Origin: Achromobacter kerstersii
GTDB lineage: Bacteria > Pseudomonadota > Gammaproteobacteria > Burkholderiales > Burkholderiaceae_B
Assembly: GCF_902859595.1 (NCBI RefSeq)
Contig: NZ_CADIJQ010000001.1
Coordinates: forward strand, 1-64,000
Length of the DNA: 64,000 nt
Direction of reading: 5' to 3'
Shown: positions 35,556 to 45,227 of the stretch, piece by piece
Numbering within the stretch: position 1 is the stretch's first letter
How the letters are laid out: every line of letters begins with the position of its first letter
Translations under genes and position numbers: made by a program
Notes under the pieces: generated by a model
The model's database searches: none
What the model was told of the DNA's origin: nothing
What the model saw: only the letters and a program-made list of their open reading frames with translations

Positions 35556-37198
35556 TGAAATTTCCGATGAGAACCTTGTTGTCTGTTTCTCTGGCGGCGG
35601 CCCTGGCGGGCTGCTCGCTGGCCCCGACCTACGAACGGCCCGACGCGCCGGTCGACGCCGCGTACCCCACCGGCCCGGCCTACAAGGCGGACGGTTCGCA
35701 GGCGGCGTTGGGGATGTCCACCGCCGATATCGGCTGGCGCGACTTCTTCAGCGATCCGCTCTTGCAGCAGCTGATTGAACTGTCGCTGGCGAACAACCGC
35801 GACTTGCGCGTGGCGGCCCTGAACGTGGAAGCGGCGCGTGCGCAGTACCGCATTCAGCGCGCCGACCTGATGCCCAGCGTGGGCATCGCCGGCCAGGAAT
35901 CGGCCCAGCGCACGCCGGCGGACTTGTCCGCCAGCGGCCGCGCCACGACCAGCCATAGCTACCAGGTGGGCGCCGCCATGTCCGCCTGGGAACTGGACCT
36001 GTTCGGCCGTATCCGCAGCCTGAGCGACAAGGCGCTGGAATCCTATCTGGCGCTGGACGAAACCCGCACGGCCACGCAACTGACGCTGATTGCCGAAGTG
36101 GCTAACGCTTATCTGACGTTGCGCGCCGACCAGGAACTGCTGAGCCTGACGCGCGACACGTTGAAGAGCCAGGAAGATTCCTTCCAGCTGACGAAGCAAA
36201 GCTACGACCAGGGCCTGGCCACCGCACTGGACTTGAGCCAGGCGGAAGTGTCGCTGCGCACGGCCCAGCGCAACCTGTCGCAATACACGCGCCAGGCTGC
36301 GCAGGACCGCAATGCGTTGACGCTGCTGGTGGGCCAGCCCATGTCGCCCGAGATCACCGCCGCGCTGGATCAGGCCATGAAGCTGGACGACGGCATGCTG
36401 CCGACGACCTTGCCCGCCGGCCTGCCGTCTGACCTGCTGGCGCGCCGTCCGGACATCCGTGCGGCCGAGCATCAGTTGAAGGGCGCCAACGCCAACATCG
36501 GCGCGGCGCGCGCGGCGTTCTTCCCCACCATCAGCCTGACCGGCCAGGCGGGTACCGCCAGCGCCAGTCTGGGCGGCCTGTTCGACGGCGGTTCCGGCGC
36601 CTGGAGCTTCGTGCCCCAGATCACCGTGCCGATTTTCGCGGGCGGCTCGCTGCTGGCGGGTCTGGACCTGGCCAAGGTGCAGAAGAACATCCAGGTCGCG
36701 CAGTACGAGAAGTCCATCCAGACGGGGTTCCGCGAAGTGGCGGACGCGCTGGCCGGACGCGGTACGCTGGACGACCAGATTCAGGCGCAGCGCCTGTTGG
36801 TCAACGCCAACCAGCGCGCCTACGACGCGTCGGATCAGCGCTTCCGTCAGGGTATCGATGACTACCTGAGCGTGCTGGATTCCCAGCGTTCGCTGTACAG
36901 CGCGCAGCAGGCGCTGGTGGACACGCGCCTGGCCCGCTTGTCGAATCTGGTGACCTTGTACAAGGTGCTGGGCGGCGGCTGGACCGAGCGCACGGTGATG
37001 GCGCAGCAGTCAGCGGGGCAATCCGCAGCGCAACCCGTAGTTCAACCGGCAGCGCAACCCGCCGTTCAACCCGGAGTTCAACCGGCAGTTCAACCCGGAG
37101 TTCAACCGGCAGTTCAACCCGGAGTTCAACCGGCAGTTCAACCCGGAGCGCAGCCGGCAAGCCAGACGGCGCCGGCGGTGACGGGTTCCGGGTCTTAA
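35555..37198 (+). CDS. axyM: Outer-membrane efflux channel (OprM/NodT family)
   Basis: A 547-residue outer-membrane factor. The signal ends ALAGCSLAPTYERP, so it is lipidated at Cys like OprM. Two TolC-type repeats follow, with DLFGRIRSLSDKALESYLA and LLARRPDIRAAEHQLKGANANIGAARAAFFPT. Normal members end near KVLGGGW; here about 55 extra residues rich in Gln, Pro, Ala and Val follow, encoded by a 12-bp minisatellite. The protein forms the exit duct for the pump. A strong terminator follows. Confidence 0.88.
   Translation: MKFPMRTLLSVSLAAALAGCSLAPTYERPDAPVDAAYPTGPAYKADGSQAALGMSTADIGWRDFFSDPLLQQLIELSLANNRDLRVAALNVEAARAQYRIQRADLMPSVGIAGQESAQRTPADLSASGRATTSHSYQVGAAMSAWELDLFGRIRSLSDKALESYLALDETRTATQLTLIAEVANAYLTLRADQELLSLTRDTLKSQEDSFQLTKQSYDQGLATALDLSQAEVSLRTAQRNLSQYTRQAAQDRNALTLLVGQPMSPEITAALDQAMKLDDGMLPTTLPAGLPSDLLARRPDIRAAEHQLKGANANIGAARAAFFPTISLTGQAGTASASLGGLFDGGSGAWSFVPQITVPIFAGGSLLAGLDLAKVQKNIQVAQYEKSIQTGFREVADALAGRGTLDDQIQAQRLLVNANQRAYDASDQRFRQGIDDYLSVLDSQRSLYSAQQALVDTRLARLSNLVTLYKVLGGGWTERTVMAQQSAGQSAAQPVVQPAAQPAVQPGVQPAVQPGVQPAVQPGVQPAVQPGAQPASQTAPAVTGSGS
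37064..37147. repeat. 12-bp in-frame minisatellite at the axyM 3' end
   Basis: Seven alternating 12-bp units, GTTCAACCCGGA and GTTCAACCGGCA, form a 24-bp higher-order repeat encoding QPGVQPAV. Diverged units continue upstream from about 37025. The array lies entirely in the C-terminal extension of the outer-membrane channel and keeps the frame. Confidence 0.92.
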
Positions 37199-37231
37199 GC
37201 GATATCCGCCGCACCCCGCGCGCCGGAATGC

Positions 37232-37267
37232 AAAACGGGCCGATCGAAAGATCGGCCCGTTTTTTTA
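37232..37267 (+). terminator. Intrinsic terminator of the axyABM operon
   Basis: An 11-bp stem, ACGGGCCGATC (37235-37245) with GATCGGCCCGT (37250-37260), has a GAAA tetraloop and is followed by seven T. It ends the pump operon. Confidence 0.9.
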
Positions 37268-37288
37268 TTGCTTACCCGGCAGGAATCG

Positions 37289-37540
37289 TCAGGTGCGTTT
37301 CTTGGCGATCAGGCCCACCACGAACAGGACGATGATGGCGCCCACCACCGACGCGATCCAGCCGGCCGGTTCGCCCTGGGCGTACCAGCCCATCGACTGA
37401 CCCAGAAAGCCAGCGACCACCGCGCCGACGATACCCAGAATGGTGGTCATGATGATCCCCATGTTCTGGTCTCCGGGCATGATGGCGCGGGCGATCAGGC
37501 CCACGATGAATCCGACGATGATCATGATGACAATGCTCAT
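37289..37540 (-). CDS. GlsB/YeaQ/YmgE family stress-response membrane protein
   Basis: An 83-residue protein with three hydrophobic segments. GFIVGLIARAIMPGDQNMGI near the N-terminus and GIVGAVVAGFLGQSMGWY are the conserved glycine-rich motifs of this family (once named transglycosylase-associated). Members are induced by stress and have no firmly known activity. AAGGAG precedes the ATG. It stands alone, convergent with axyM. Confidence 0.88.
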   Translation of the reverse strand: MSIVIMIIVGFIVGLIARAIMPGDQNMGIIMTTILGIVGAVVAGFLGQSMGWYAQGEPAGWIASVVGAIIVLFVVGLIAKKRT

Positions 37541-37651
37541 GCGCTTACTCCTTACCAGGGAAAAAGGGACGATGTGCAGTGATGATACTCATGCTCGGAA
37601 TCGTTCGGCTGTAACAACTGGTGTGCGGGGGTTCGTTCTGAACGGCCTGGC

Positions 37652-38266
37652 TCAGGAGGTGATATCGATCAACTGGCGTACGTCTTTGGTCAGCGCTTCG
37701 ATGCTGTCGGTGTCGGACGCCAAGAGGCGTGCGCGGCCGTCTTTGTCGAAAATATACACACCGCGGCTGTGCGTCACTTCGTACATGTCGGCGTCGTCAC
37801 CCGGGCGGGGTTTTTCAATTTGATAGGCCACGCGGTAGCGGCGCGCCAGGTCGGCAATCTGCTTTTCGTCGCCCGTTACGCCAATGGCGCTGTTGTTGAA
37901 CGCATTGACGTAGGCTTGCAGGATGTCGGGCGTGTCGCGGTGCGGGTCCACGCTGACGAACAGGATGCGCACGTCCTTGGCCTTGTCGCCCAGGTTTTGC
38001 AGCACGGCCGTCAATTGCGCCATGGTGGTCGGGCAGATGTCCGGGCAGCTGGCGTAGCCGAAAAACAGCAGCACCGTTTTGCCCTTTAAGTCGTCACTGC
38101 TGACGGTCTTGCCGCCCGCGCCGGGCAGCGAGAATTTCAGGTCGGGCAGGTGGCCCTTGACGTTGTAAAGCGTCCAGTCGACGTTTCGATCGCCGCAAGC
38201 CGCAAGCAGCACGCACAAGGCCAACAGCAGGCCGCGCCAGGCGCGGCCGGTAAGAAGGTGTCGCAT
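37652..38266 (-). CDS. SCO1/SenC family copper chaperone lipoprotein
   Basis: A 204-residue thioredoxin-fold protein. MRHLLTGRAWRGLLLALCVL followed by LAAC gives a lipidated Cys24. The copper ligands are Cys74 and Cys78 (SCPDICPT) and His166 (EVTHSRGVYIF). SCO proteins deliver copper to the CuA site of cytochrome oxidase at the outer face of the inner membrane. The frame is open upstream to 38449, but the lipoprotein signal sets the start at 38266. No oxidase genes adjoin it here. Confidence 0.9.
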   Translation of the reverse strand: MRHLLTGRAWRGLLLALCVLLAACGDRNVDWTLYNVKGHLPDLKFSLPGAGGKTVSSDDLKGKTVLLFFGYASCPDICPTTMAQLTAVLQNLGDKAKDVRILFVSVDPHRDTPDILQAYVNAFNNSAIGVTGDEKQIADLARRYRVAYQIEKPRPGDDADMYEVTHSRGVYIFDKDGRARLLASDTDSIEALTKDVRQLIDITS

Positions 38267-38565
38267 GAGTCCAGGAGAGGCCGAAAGAGTTGTAGGAGCG
38301 ATACGTCCAGGAACAAGCCCGGTCAAACCCGTTGATTCTACCTGCACGCGCCCGGCTGACTGGCGCCGGGCGGGCCTTAAGCGGTGTGGCGCGAGCCAGC
38401 TTCTTGTTCTGGCGCAAACATTCGTTGCGGGCGCACGGCCCCGGGCCATTTGTGAAGCTTTGTGGGGATAGTGTTCGAGAGGCGCGCAAAGTCATTCCAT
38501 CGGCGTGGTGTGCAGTCTATATTCAGAGCCTTGTCCAGTAATACAGCTACAGGAAGGTCCTGAAC
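38267..38565. other. Divergent intergenic region, no gene seen
   Basis: These 299 bases separate the SCO gene (leftward) and the methyltransferase gene (rightward). TATATT near 38518 could be a -10 box for the methyltransferase, but no matching -35 is convincing. No RNA or coding signal is visible. Confidence 0.4.
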
Positions 38566-39324
38566 GTGGATATGGCATCCGGCACGGCAATTCGTTATCC
38601 GTTGTTCCCGTATTACCCGGTAGTGGTCGATGTTCTGCGCAGCCGCAACGCCGATCGGGTGTTGGATGCGCCCTGCGGCACCGGCTGGCTGGGCGATATG
38701 TTGTCGGCCACCGGTACGCGCAAAACCGCCGTGGATGGCGTGGGCCTGTGGGAATTTCCGCCAGCATCGGCAGGCTATCAGTCGGTTACCGAACACGATC
38801 TGGACACCCCCTTGGCCGTCAGCACGGCCTATGATGCGGCCGTGTGTTGCGAGGCCATCCACCTGATGACCAACCCGGGCGTGCTGGTGCAAAGCCTGTA
38901 CCGCGCGCTGCGGCCGGGCGGCACGCTGATCATCACCACACCCAATACGTGGTATCTGCGGTCACGGTTGCAGTTCCTGATGCGGGGGTTTCATTCTGGC
39001 TTTCGCCCCATGGTCGGGCGGCAGCGCGGCGAAGACTACATCACGTATTTCCCCTTCAGCTTTCCGCAACTGCACCTGCTGCTATCGCACTACGGCTTCA
39101 CGGACATTACCTTGCACGAGGTCGACGAGCCCAAGCCCAAGCGGATGATCGAGCGTCTGCTGGCGATTCCTTCGCGCCTGTATAACCGGCGCCGGGTCAA
39201 GCGCGCCGAGAACGAAGACGTGCGCCATTTCTGGAAGCAGGCCGGGTCCGATCAGTCAGTGCATGGACGCTGGCTGGTGGTGTCGGCGCGCCGGCCGGAC
39301 GAACCGGTTTCAGCGCAGGTATGA
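38566..39324 (+). CDS. Class I SAM-dependent methyltransferase
   Basis: A 252-residue methyltransferase of the UbiE/Methyltransf_11 type. Motif I is VLDAPCGTGWLGDML (DAPCGTG in place of the usual D-x-G-x-G-x-G), the acidic/post-I region is EHDLDTPLA, and YRALRPGGTLIITTPN is the conserved post-motif strand. The substrate is unknown. AGGAAGG at 38551-38557 is 8 bases before a GTG start, preferred to the ATG two codons later. It is monocistronic and closed by a shared terminator. Confidence 0.75.
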   Translation: MDMASGTAIRYPLFPYYPVVVDVLRSRNADRVLDAPCGTGWLGDMLSATGTRKTAVDGVGLWEFPPASAGYQSVTEHDLDTPLAVSTAYDAAVCCEAIHLMTNPGVLVQSLYRALRPGGTLIITTPNTWYLRSRLQFLMRGFHSGFRPMVGRQRGEDYITYFPFSFPQLHLLLSHYGFTDITLHEVDEPKPKRMIERLLAIPSRLYNRRRVKRAENEDVRHFWKQAGSDQSVHGRWLVVSARRPDEPVSAQV

Positions 39325-39326
39325 AA

Positions 39327-39357
39327 AAAGGCCCCCAGCAAACTGCTGGGGGCCTTT
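39327..39357. terminator. Bidirectional intrinsic terminator
   Basis: A 14-bp stem, 39327-39340 with 39344-39357 (core GGCCCCCAGCA/TGCTGGGGGCC) and a 3-base loop, has A-rich and T-rich flanks. It lies between the convergent methyltransferase and prlC genes and can serve both strands. Confidence 0.85.
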
Positions 39358-39400
39358 CACGATGGGGCCACTGTGGGCCTTTTACGATAAAGCGGCGTGA

Positions 39401-41467
39401 TCAGTTGCCGCTCATACCGCTGTGGCGCAGCAGGGCGTCGATGCGCGGTGCGCGGCCACGGAAGGCGGCGAACGAATCCGCCGCCGGACGCGAGCCGCCC
39501 ACGGCCAGCACTTCGCGGCGAAAGCGCGCGCCGGTTTCCGGATCAAGCGTGCCCAAGGGGTTGCCGGGTTGCTTGGCCGCCGCTTCCTCGAAGGCTTCGT
39601 ACGCGTCAGCGGACAGCACTTCGGCCCACTTGTAGCTGTAGTAGCCCGCGCCGTAGCCGCCTGCGAACAGGTGCGAGAACGCGTGCGGCAGGCGATGCCA
39701 GGCGGGCGGGAACAGCACGGCCACTTCCTGGCGCACTTCTTGCAGCAAGGCCAGCACTTCGGTGATGGTGGCGCCCTTGGCGCGGTCATGCATCAGCATG
39801 TCGAACAAGGCGAATTCGATCTGGCGCACGGCCTGCATGCCGCTTTGGTAGTTGCGCGCGGCGACCAGGCGGTCGTAGAGCGCACGCGGCAGCGGTTCGC
39901 CGGTGTCCACATGGGCCGACAGCTTTTGCACCACCGCCCATTCCCAGCAGAAGTTCTCCATGAACTGCGAGGGCAGTTCAATGGCGTCCCATTCGACGCT
40001 GGCGAACGCGGCGGCGCCGGGCTCGTCAACTTCCGACAGCAGGGCGTGCAGCGCGTGGCCGGTTTCGTGGAACAGCGTGATGACGTCGTCGTGCGTGAGC
40101 ACGGCGGCGCGGTCGCCGTTGGGGCGCGAGAAATTGCAGGTCAGGTAAACAACGGGCGTCTGCACCTGGCCGGCGATGACGCGGCGCGCGCGTTCGCTAT
40201 CCACCCACGCGCCGCTTTGCTTGCCGGAGCGGGCGTACAGATCCAGGTACAGATAGCCGATCAGGCCGCCATCGGCGCGCTCCACACGCACACCGCGCGC
40301 GTCGCTGTGCCAGGTAGAGACGGGCGTTTCCGTCAAGCGGACGTCGAACAGCTTTTCAATGACTTCGAACAAGCCCGCCAGCACGCGCGGCTCAGTGAAG
40401 TACTGCTTCACTTCGTCTTCGGAATAGGCGTAGCGCGATTCGCGCAGGCGTTCCGAGGCAAAGGCCACATCCCACGGCTGGAGCTCGTCCAGGCCGAGCT
40501 CGCCGGTGGCGTAGGCCTTCAGTTCCGCCAAGTCGCGCTGGGCGTAAGGCTTGGCGCGGGCAGCCAGATCACGCAGGAATACGGTGACTTCGCTGGCGTC
40601 GCGGGCCATGCGGGTTTGCAGGCGCAGCGAGGCGTAGGTGCCCAGGCCCAGCAGGCCAGATTCTTCGGCGCGCAGCGAGAGCAGTTCTTCGATCAGGGGG
40701 GAATTGTCGAACTTGGCGTCGCCTTGTTCGGACGCCACCGTGCCGTAGCCGCGGTACAGCGCTTCGCGCAGCGACCGGTCTTGCGCGTATTGCATGACGG
40801 GCAGGTAGCAGGGCATTTTCAGCGTCAGCTTCCAGCCGGGCTTGCCATCTTCTTCGGCGGCGGCGCGGGCGGCGGACAGCACATCAGCCGGGATGCCGGC
40901 CAGACGGGCGTCATCTTCGACCAGCAGCGACCAGGCGTCGATGGCGTCCAGCACGTTTTCCGAAAACTTCTGCGAGGCCTGGGCTTCGCGGTCGGAGATG
41001 GCGGCGTAGCGTTCGCGGTCGGCGCCTTGCAGCTCAACGCCGCTCAAGCGGAAATCGCGCAGCGCCATTTCCACGATGCGGCGGCGCACGGGCGACCAGG
41101 TGGCGAAATCGGGGGCGGCAGCCAGACGCTGGTACTGCTTGTACAGCCCTTCGTGCAGGCCGACCCAGGTCGAAAATTCGGTAATCAGCGGCAGCGCGGC
41201 GTTATAGGCCTCGCGCAGTTCCGGCGTGTTGACCACCGCATTCAGGTGGCCAGCCACCGACCACGCGCGCCACAGGCGCTCAGAAGCGGTATCCAGCGGT
41301 TCCACGACCGCTTCCCAGGTGGGCGCCAGCGCAGCATCGGCGGCGTGGTCGACGGCCTTGCGGGCGATGCCCAGCAGTTCCTCGACGGCGGGCACGATGT
41401 GCCCGGGCTTGACGGCCGCATAGTCGACCAAGTCGGAGACGGGAGCGAGCAGGGGGTTCTGGGTCAT
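39401..41467 (-). CDS. prlC: Oligopeptidase A (M3 family metallopeptidase)
   Basis: A 688-residue zinc oligopeptidase, close in length to E. coli PrlC (680). The catalytic motif LFHETGHALHALLSEVDEP carries HExxH, and FMENFCWEWAVVQKL and ERLRESRYAYSEDEVKQYF are typical of the family. It degrades signal peptides and small peptides in the cytoplasm. The ATG at 41467 (MTQNPLLAPVSDLVDY) gives the usual N-terminus; the frame runs 14 codons further up. It lies 183 bases after folD behind a hairpin. Confidence 0.92.
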   Translation of the reverse strand: MTQNPLLAPVSDLVDYAAVKPGHIVPAVEELLGIARKAVDHAADAALAPTWEAVVEPLDTASERLWRAWSVAGHLNAVVNTPELREAYNAALPLITEFSTWVGLHEGLYKQYQRLAAAPDFATWSPVRRRIVEMALRDFRLSGVELQGADRERYAAISDREAQASQKFSENVLDAIDAWSLLVEDDARLAGIPADVLSAARAAAEEDGKPGWKLTLKMPCYLPVMQYAQDRSLREALYRGYGTVASEQGDAKFDNSPLIEELLSLRAEESGLLGLGTYASLRLQTRMARDASEVTVFLRDLAARAKPYAQRDLAELKAYATGELGLDELQPWDVAFASERLRESRYAYSEDEVKQYFTEPRVLAGLFEVIEKLFDVRLTETPVSTWHSDARGVRVERADGGLIGYLYLDLYARSGKQSGAWVDSERARRVIAGQVQTPVVYLTCNFSRPNGDRAAVLTHDDVITLFHETGHALHALLSEVDEPGAAAFASVEWDAIELPSQFMENFCWEWAVVQKLSAHVDTGEPLPRALYDRLVAARNYQSGMQAVRQIEFALFDMLMHDRAKGATITEVLALLQEVRQEVAVLFPPAWHRLPHAFSHLFAGGYGAGYYSYKWAEVLSADAYEAFEEAAAKQPGNPLGTLDPETGARFRREVLAVGGSRPAADSFAAFRGRAPRIDALLRHSGMSGN

Positions 41468-41607
41468 GGTGTTACCGGCGTAAGACGTAGCAGGCGGCGC
41501 GCGAGACAAGCAGCCCGGCGCCGGCGAAAGACATACGAATCAGATAGGGGCGATACGCCCGAATGCAAGGGCAAGGGCAAAGGGCCTGCGGCGCCTGCAA
41601 ACGATAA

Positions 41608-41641
41608 GGCGATGCGCACCCGTGTGGGTGTGCGCATCGCC
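41608..41641 (-). terminator. Probable terminator after folD
   Basis: GGCGATGCGCAC (41608-41619) pairs perfectly with GTGCGCATCGCC (41630-41641) around a 10-base loop. On the minus strand it begins 10 bases after the folD stop and is followed by a short T-containing stretch, so it may end the kinase-regulator-folD transcript. Confidence 0.6.
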
Positions 41642-41650
41642 GTGTCACGA

Positions 41651-42498
<848 letters not shown>

Positions 42499-42502
<4 letters not shown>

Positions 42503-43125
42503 GCGTGTGCCTCGGGTTTGGCCAAGGCCACTTTCATCAAATCAGCAACGGTAGTCACTTCCAGTTTTTCCATAATGTTGGCGCGGTGCGCCTCGACGGT
42601 CTTGATGCTGATGCCCAGGTCGTCGGCGATCTGCTTGTTCAAGCGGCCGGCGACGATGCGCTCCAGCACCTGCTGCTCGCGCGCGGTCAGGCGTGCCAGC
42701 ATGGCTTCGTGGTCCTTCTGAGCCTGGTGCTTGCTGACGCGCTGCGTGGCTTGCTCGAGCATGCGCGCAACGATTTCGCGCAGGTCCGACTCGTTGAAGG
42801 GCTTTTCCAGAAAATCGACTGCGCCTTTCTTCATCGTGGACACGGCCATCGGCACGTCGCCGTGGCCGGTGATGAACACGATGGGCAGCGGCGCGTTGCG
42901 GGCGATCAGTTGTTCCTGAAGCTCCAGGCCGCTCATGCCGGGCATGCGCACGTCGGCGATCAGCACGCCGATCTGGCTGGCGTCGTAGTCTTCCAGGAAG
43001 GATTCGCCGCTGGCATAGGCGCGAACGCGGTAGCCGTTGGCTTCCAACAGCCAGCGCAGCGAATCGCGGACCGCTTCGTCGTCGTCAACAATGAATACCG
43101 TGCTCGACAGGTGGGGCGTGTTCAT
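42499..43125 (-). CDS. FixJ/NarL-type response regulator
   Basis: A 208-residue regulator. The receiver domain ([20 protein letters not shown]; phospho-acceptor Asp in [25 protein letters not shown] with the conserved Lys) is followed by a LuxR-type helix-turn-helix ([40 protein letters not shown]). This is the FixJ/TtrR layout. Its start overlaps the kinase stop by 4 bases, so the kinase is its partner. Targets are unknown; the divergent aceE promoter is a plausible one. Confidence 0.9.
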
Positions 43126-44876
43126 GCGTGCAACTCCTCGGACTGATCATTCTGGGCCTGCGTCTGGGACGCAGCGCAGGGCAGGGTAAAGCGGAAAATA
43201 GTACCGCCGGCGGGGTTCGGGTCAGCCCAAAGACGGCCGTGGTGCGATTCAATAATGGTACGGCAGATATTCAGCCCCATGCCCAGGCCCTGGGTCTTGG
43301 TGCTGAAGAAGGGTTCGAACAGGCGCTCGGGTTCAGCCAGGCCATGGCCGCGGTCAACCACGGCCACTTCGATGTGCTGCTCGTGCAGGATGACCGCCAC
43401 CTTGAGCTCGTCGGACTCGCTGTTTTCCATGGCTTCCAGCCCGTTCTTCAGCAGGTTCAACAGCACCTGTTCGATCAGGATGGGGTCAGCCAGGACGTCA
43501 GGCGCGTTTGACGGCACGAAGCTGTCGATACGAATGCGGCGCTTGCGGGCGTCGATTTCGGCGAAACCGATGGCGTTGTCGACAATGCGGCCAATGGCCA
43601 CGCGCTGGCGGCGCGGCTCGCTGCGCTTCACGAATTCGCGGATGCGGCTGATGATCTTGCCGGCGCGCTCGGCCTGCGCCGCAGCCTTTTCAAGCGCCGG
43701 CAACAGCATGTTGGGGCTGGTGTGGCCAGCTTTGACCAGGGCGACGGCGCCCATGCTGTAGTTGGCGATGGCGGTCAGCGGCTGGTTCAGTTCGTGCGCC
43801 AGCGACGAGGCCATTTCGCCCATCGTCGTCAGGCGGCTGGTGAGCTGGATTTTTTCCTGCTGCACGCGCGAGGCCTCTTCGTGGCCCCGGCGTTCGGTGA
43901 TGTCGCGCGCGACTTGCATGCGCACGCGGCGGCCGTCGGTCCAGGCCAGCATGCGGTGATGCACTTCAAACCAGCGCTGCACCGACGGCGCGAACACTTC
44001 CACCGATTCGTCGGTGAAGCGGCCGCGGCGGCCGGCCAGCAATTCGTCGTGGCCGCCCGTCTGCGCGCCGAACACGCGGCGGTAGGTGCGGTTGGCGAAC
44101 AGCAATTCCAGGCCGTCGTGCGTGTCGGCCGTGACCGAGATGGCGTCGTCCAGGCCTTCCAGCACCGTCATGAAACGCTCGTGCGCGGCGGTCAGGGCCT
44201 CGCGGATGCGCTTGGGTTCGGTGATGTCGGTCATGGAGGTCATCCAGCCGATCTGGTTGCCGTTGGGGTCCAACAGCGGCGACACATACATGCGCGCCGT
44301 GAAGCGCGAGCCGTCGCGCCGCTGCGCTTCCACTTCCAGGCCGCTGCTGGGCGTCTTGCCCGACATCAGGACGTCGAGCGTGTGCTGATGCTGTTCGTGG
44401 CGGCCGGGCACCCAATAGGGGAAGGGCGGGCTGCGGCCAATGAGGTCGGCCTCGTTCCAGCCGATCATGCGGCAGAAGGCGGGGTTCACGTAGGCGATGC
44501 GGCCTTCCATATCCAGCACGCGCATGCCGGTGGACATGGAATTTTCCATGGCGCGGCGAAATCCGGTTTCAGCGATCAGCGCGGCTTCGGCGGAGGAGCG
44601 AAAGCGGGTATAGCGCCACAGCATCAGCAAGCTGATGACGATCACGCATGACAATGCCAGCACCACCCAGATCAGGCGTTGCTGACGCATTTCCTGGTCG
44701 ATCGTCACAAACATGACGCTATCGTCATGAATGCGTTGCAGCCAGAAGAACACCCCCATCACACAGATGTACAGAATCAGCACCATGGCAGGCGTGACCC
44801 AGTACACGCCGCGGCGGCGGGTGCGGGCGTGATCGTGAAACGGCGTAGGAATATTGGACTTGGGCGCGCTGGACAT
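43122..44876 (-). CDS. Membrane PAS sensor histidine kinase (FixL/DctS-like)
   Basis: From ATG 44876 the product is 584 residues. Two membrane segments near the N-terminus (VTPAMVLILYICVMGVFFWL; LIWVVLALSCVIVISLLMLW) enclose a very short external loop. Two PAS domains follow (GRIAYVNPAFCRMIGWNEAD in the first), then HisKA with LAHELNQPLTAIANYSMGAV and an ATPase domain (VLLNLLKNGLEAM; FSTKTQGLGMGLNICRTII). No haem-binding or cysteine motif is evident. It phosphorylates the coupled FixJ-type regulator. Alternative starts lie at 44903 and 44984; none has a clear ribosome-binding site. Confidence 0.87.
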   Translation of the reverse strand: MSSAPKSNIPTPFHDHARTRRRGVYWVTPAMVLILYICVMGVFFWLQRIHDDSVMFVTIDQEMRQQRLIWVVLALSCVIVISLLMLWRYTRFRSSAEAALIAETGFRRAMENSMSTGMRVLDMEGRIAYVNPAFCRMIGWNEADLIGRSPPFPYWVPGRHEQHQHTLDVLMSGKTPSSGLEVEAQRRDGSRFTARMYVSPLLDPNGNQIGWMTSMTDITEPKRIREALTAAHERFMTVLEGLDDAISVTADTHDGLELLFANRTYRRVFGAQTGGHDELLAGRRGRFTDESVEVFAPSVQRWFEVHHRMLAWTDGRRVRMQVARDITERRGHEEASRVQQEKIQLTSRLTTMGEMASSLAHELNQPLTAIANYSMGAVALVKAGHTSPNMLLPALEKAAAQAERAGKIISRIREFVKRSEPRRQRVAIGRIVDNAIGFAEIDARKRRIRIDSFVPSNAPDVLADPILIEQVLLNLLKNGLEAMENSESDELKVAVILHEQHIEVAVVDRGHGLAEPERLFEPFFSTKTQGLGMGLNICRTIIESHHGRLWADPNPAGGTIFRFTLPCAASQTQAQNDQSEELHA

Positions 44877-45000
44877 GGAATTCGGGCCAGATAGACCGCG
44901 CATTTTAGTGCGTGTTCGGGGTGAAGTCCCGGGAAACACGCCCCGCTTTTGGCGTACAGCGTAAAAAGACCGGTAAGGAAGCATTCAGCTTGCGTTCATA

Positions 45001-45037
45001 ATTTCACATTATGAAATGCCGTACCGCAACATGAAAT
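45001..45037. promoter_or_regulatory. Operator-like half-site array upstream of aceE
   Basis: ATTTCA (45001-45006) and TGAAAT (45012-45017) form a 17-bp inverted repeat with a 5-base spacer. A third half-site, TGAAAT at 45032-45037, lies 20 bp (two helical turns) downstream. It is just above the putative -35 box of the aceE promoter. It does not resemble the enterobacterial PdhR site (AATTGGTnnnACCAATT). The rest of the 351-base gap 44877-45227 shows nothing else. Confidence 0.6.
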
Positions 45038-45042
45038 TTTGC

Positions 45043-45072
45043 TTGCGACCGGTTATTCTTCTTTCTTAGAAT
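45043..45072 (+). promoter_or_regulatory. Putative sigma-70 promoter of aceE
   Basis: TTGCGA (45043-45048) and TAGAAT (45067-45072) are separated by 18 bases and would start transcription about 80 bases after, leaving a leader of roughly 150 bases to the aceE ATG. Confidence 0.45.
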
Positions 45073-45227
45073 GCCGGCTGATAGGGAACCGACCCAAAGC
45101 AGGTCTCTAGAAAAACACCCCGACCCATGCCTGACATGGTAGCCCGGATGATCCCGGCTACCATGCAGAGTCCGCGAGTTGAACGAAGCGGGTGTGGTCA
45201 CGAACGAACCCCAACAGGAGACACACG

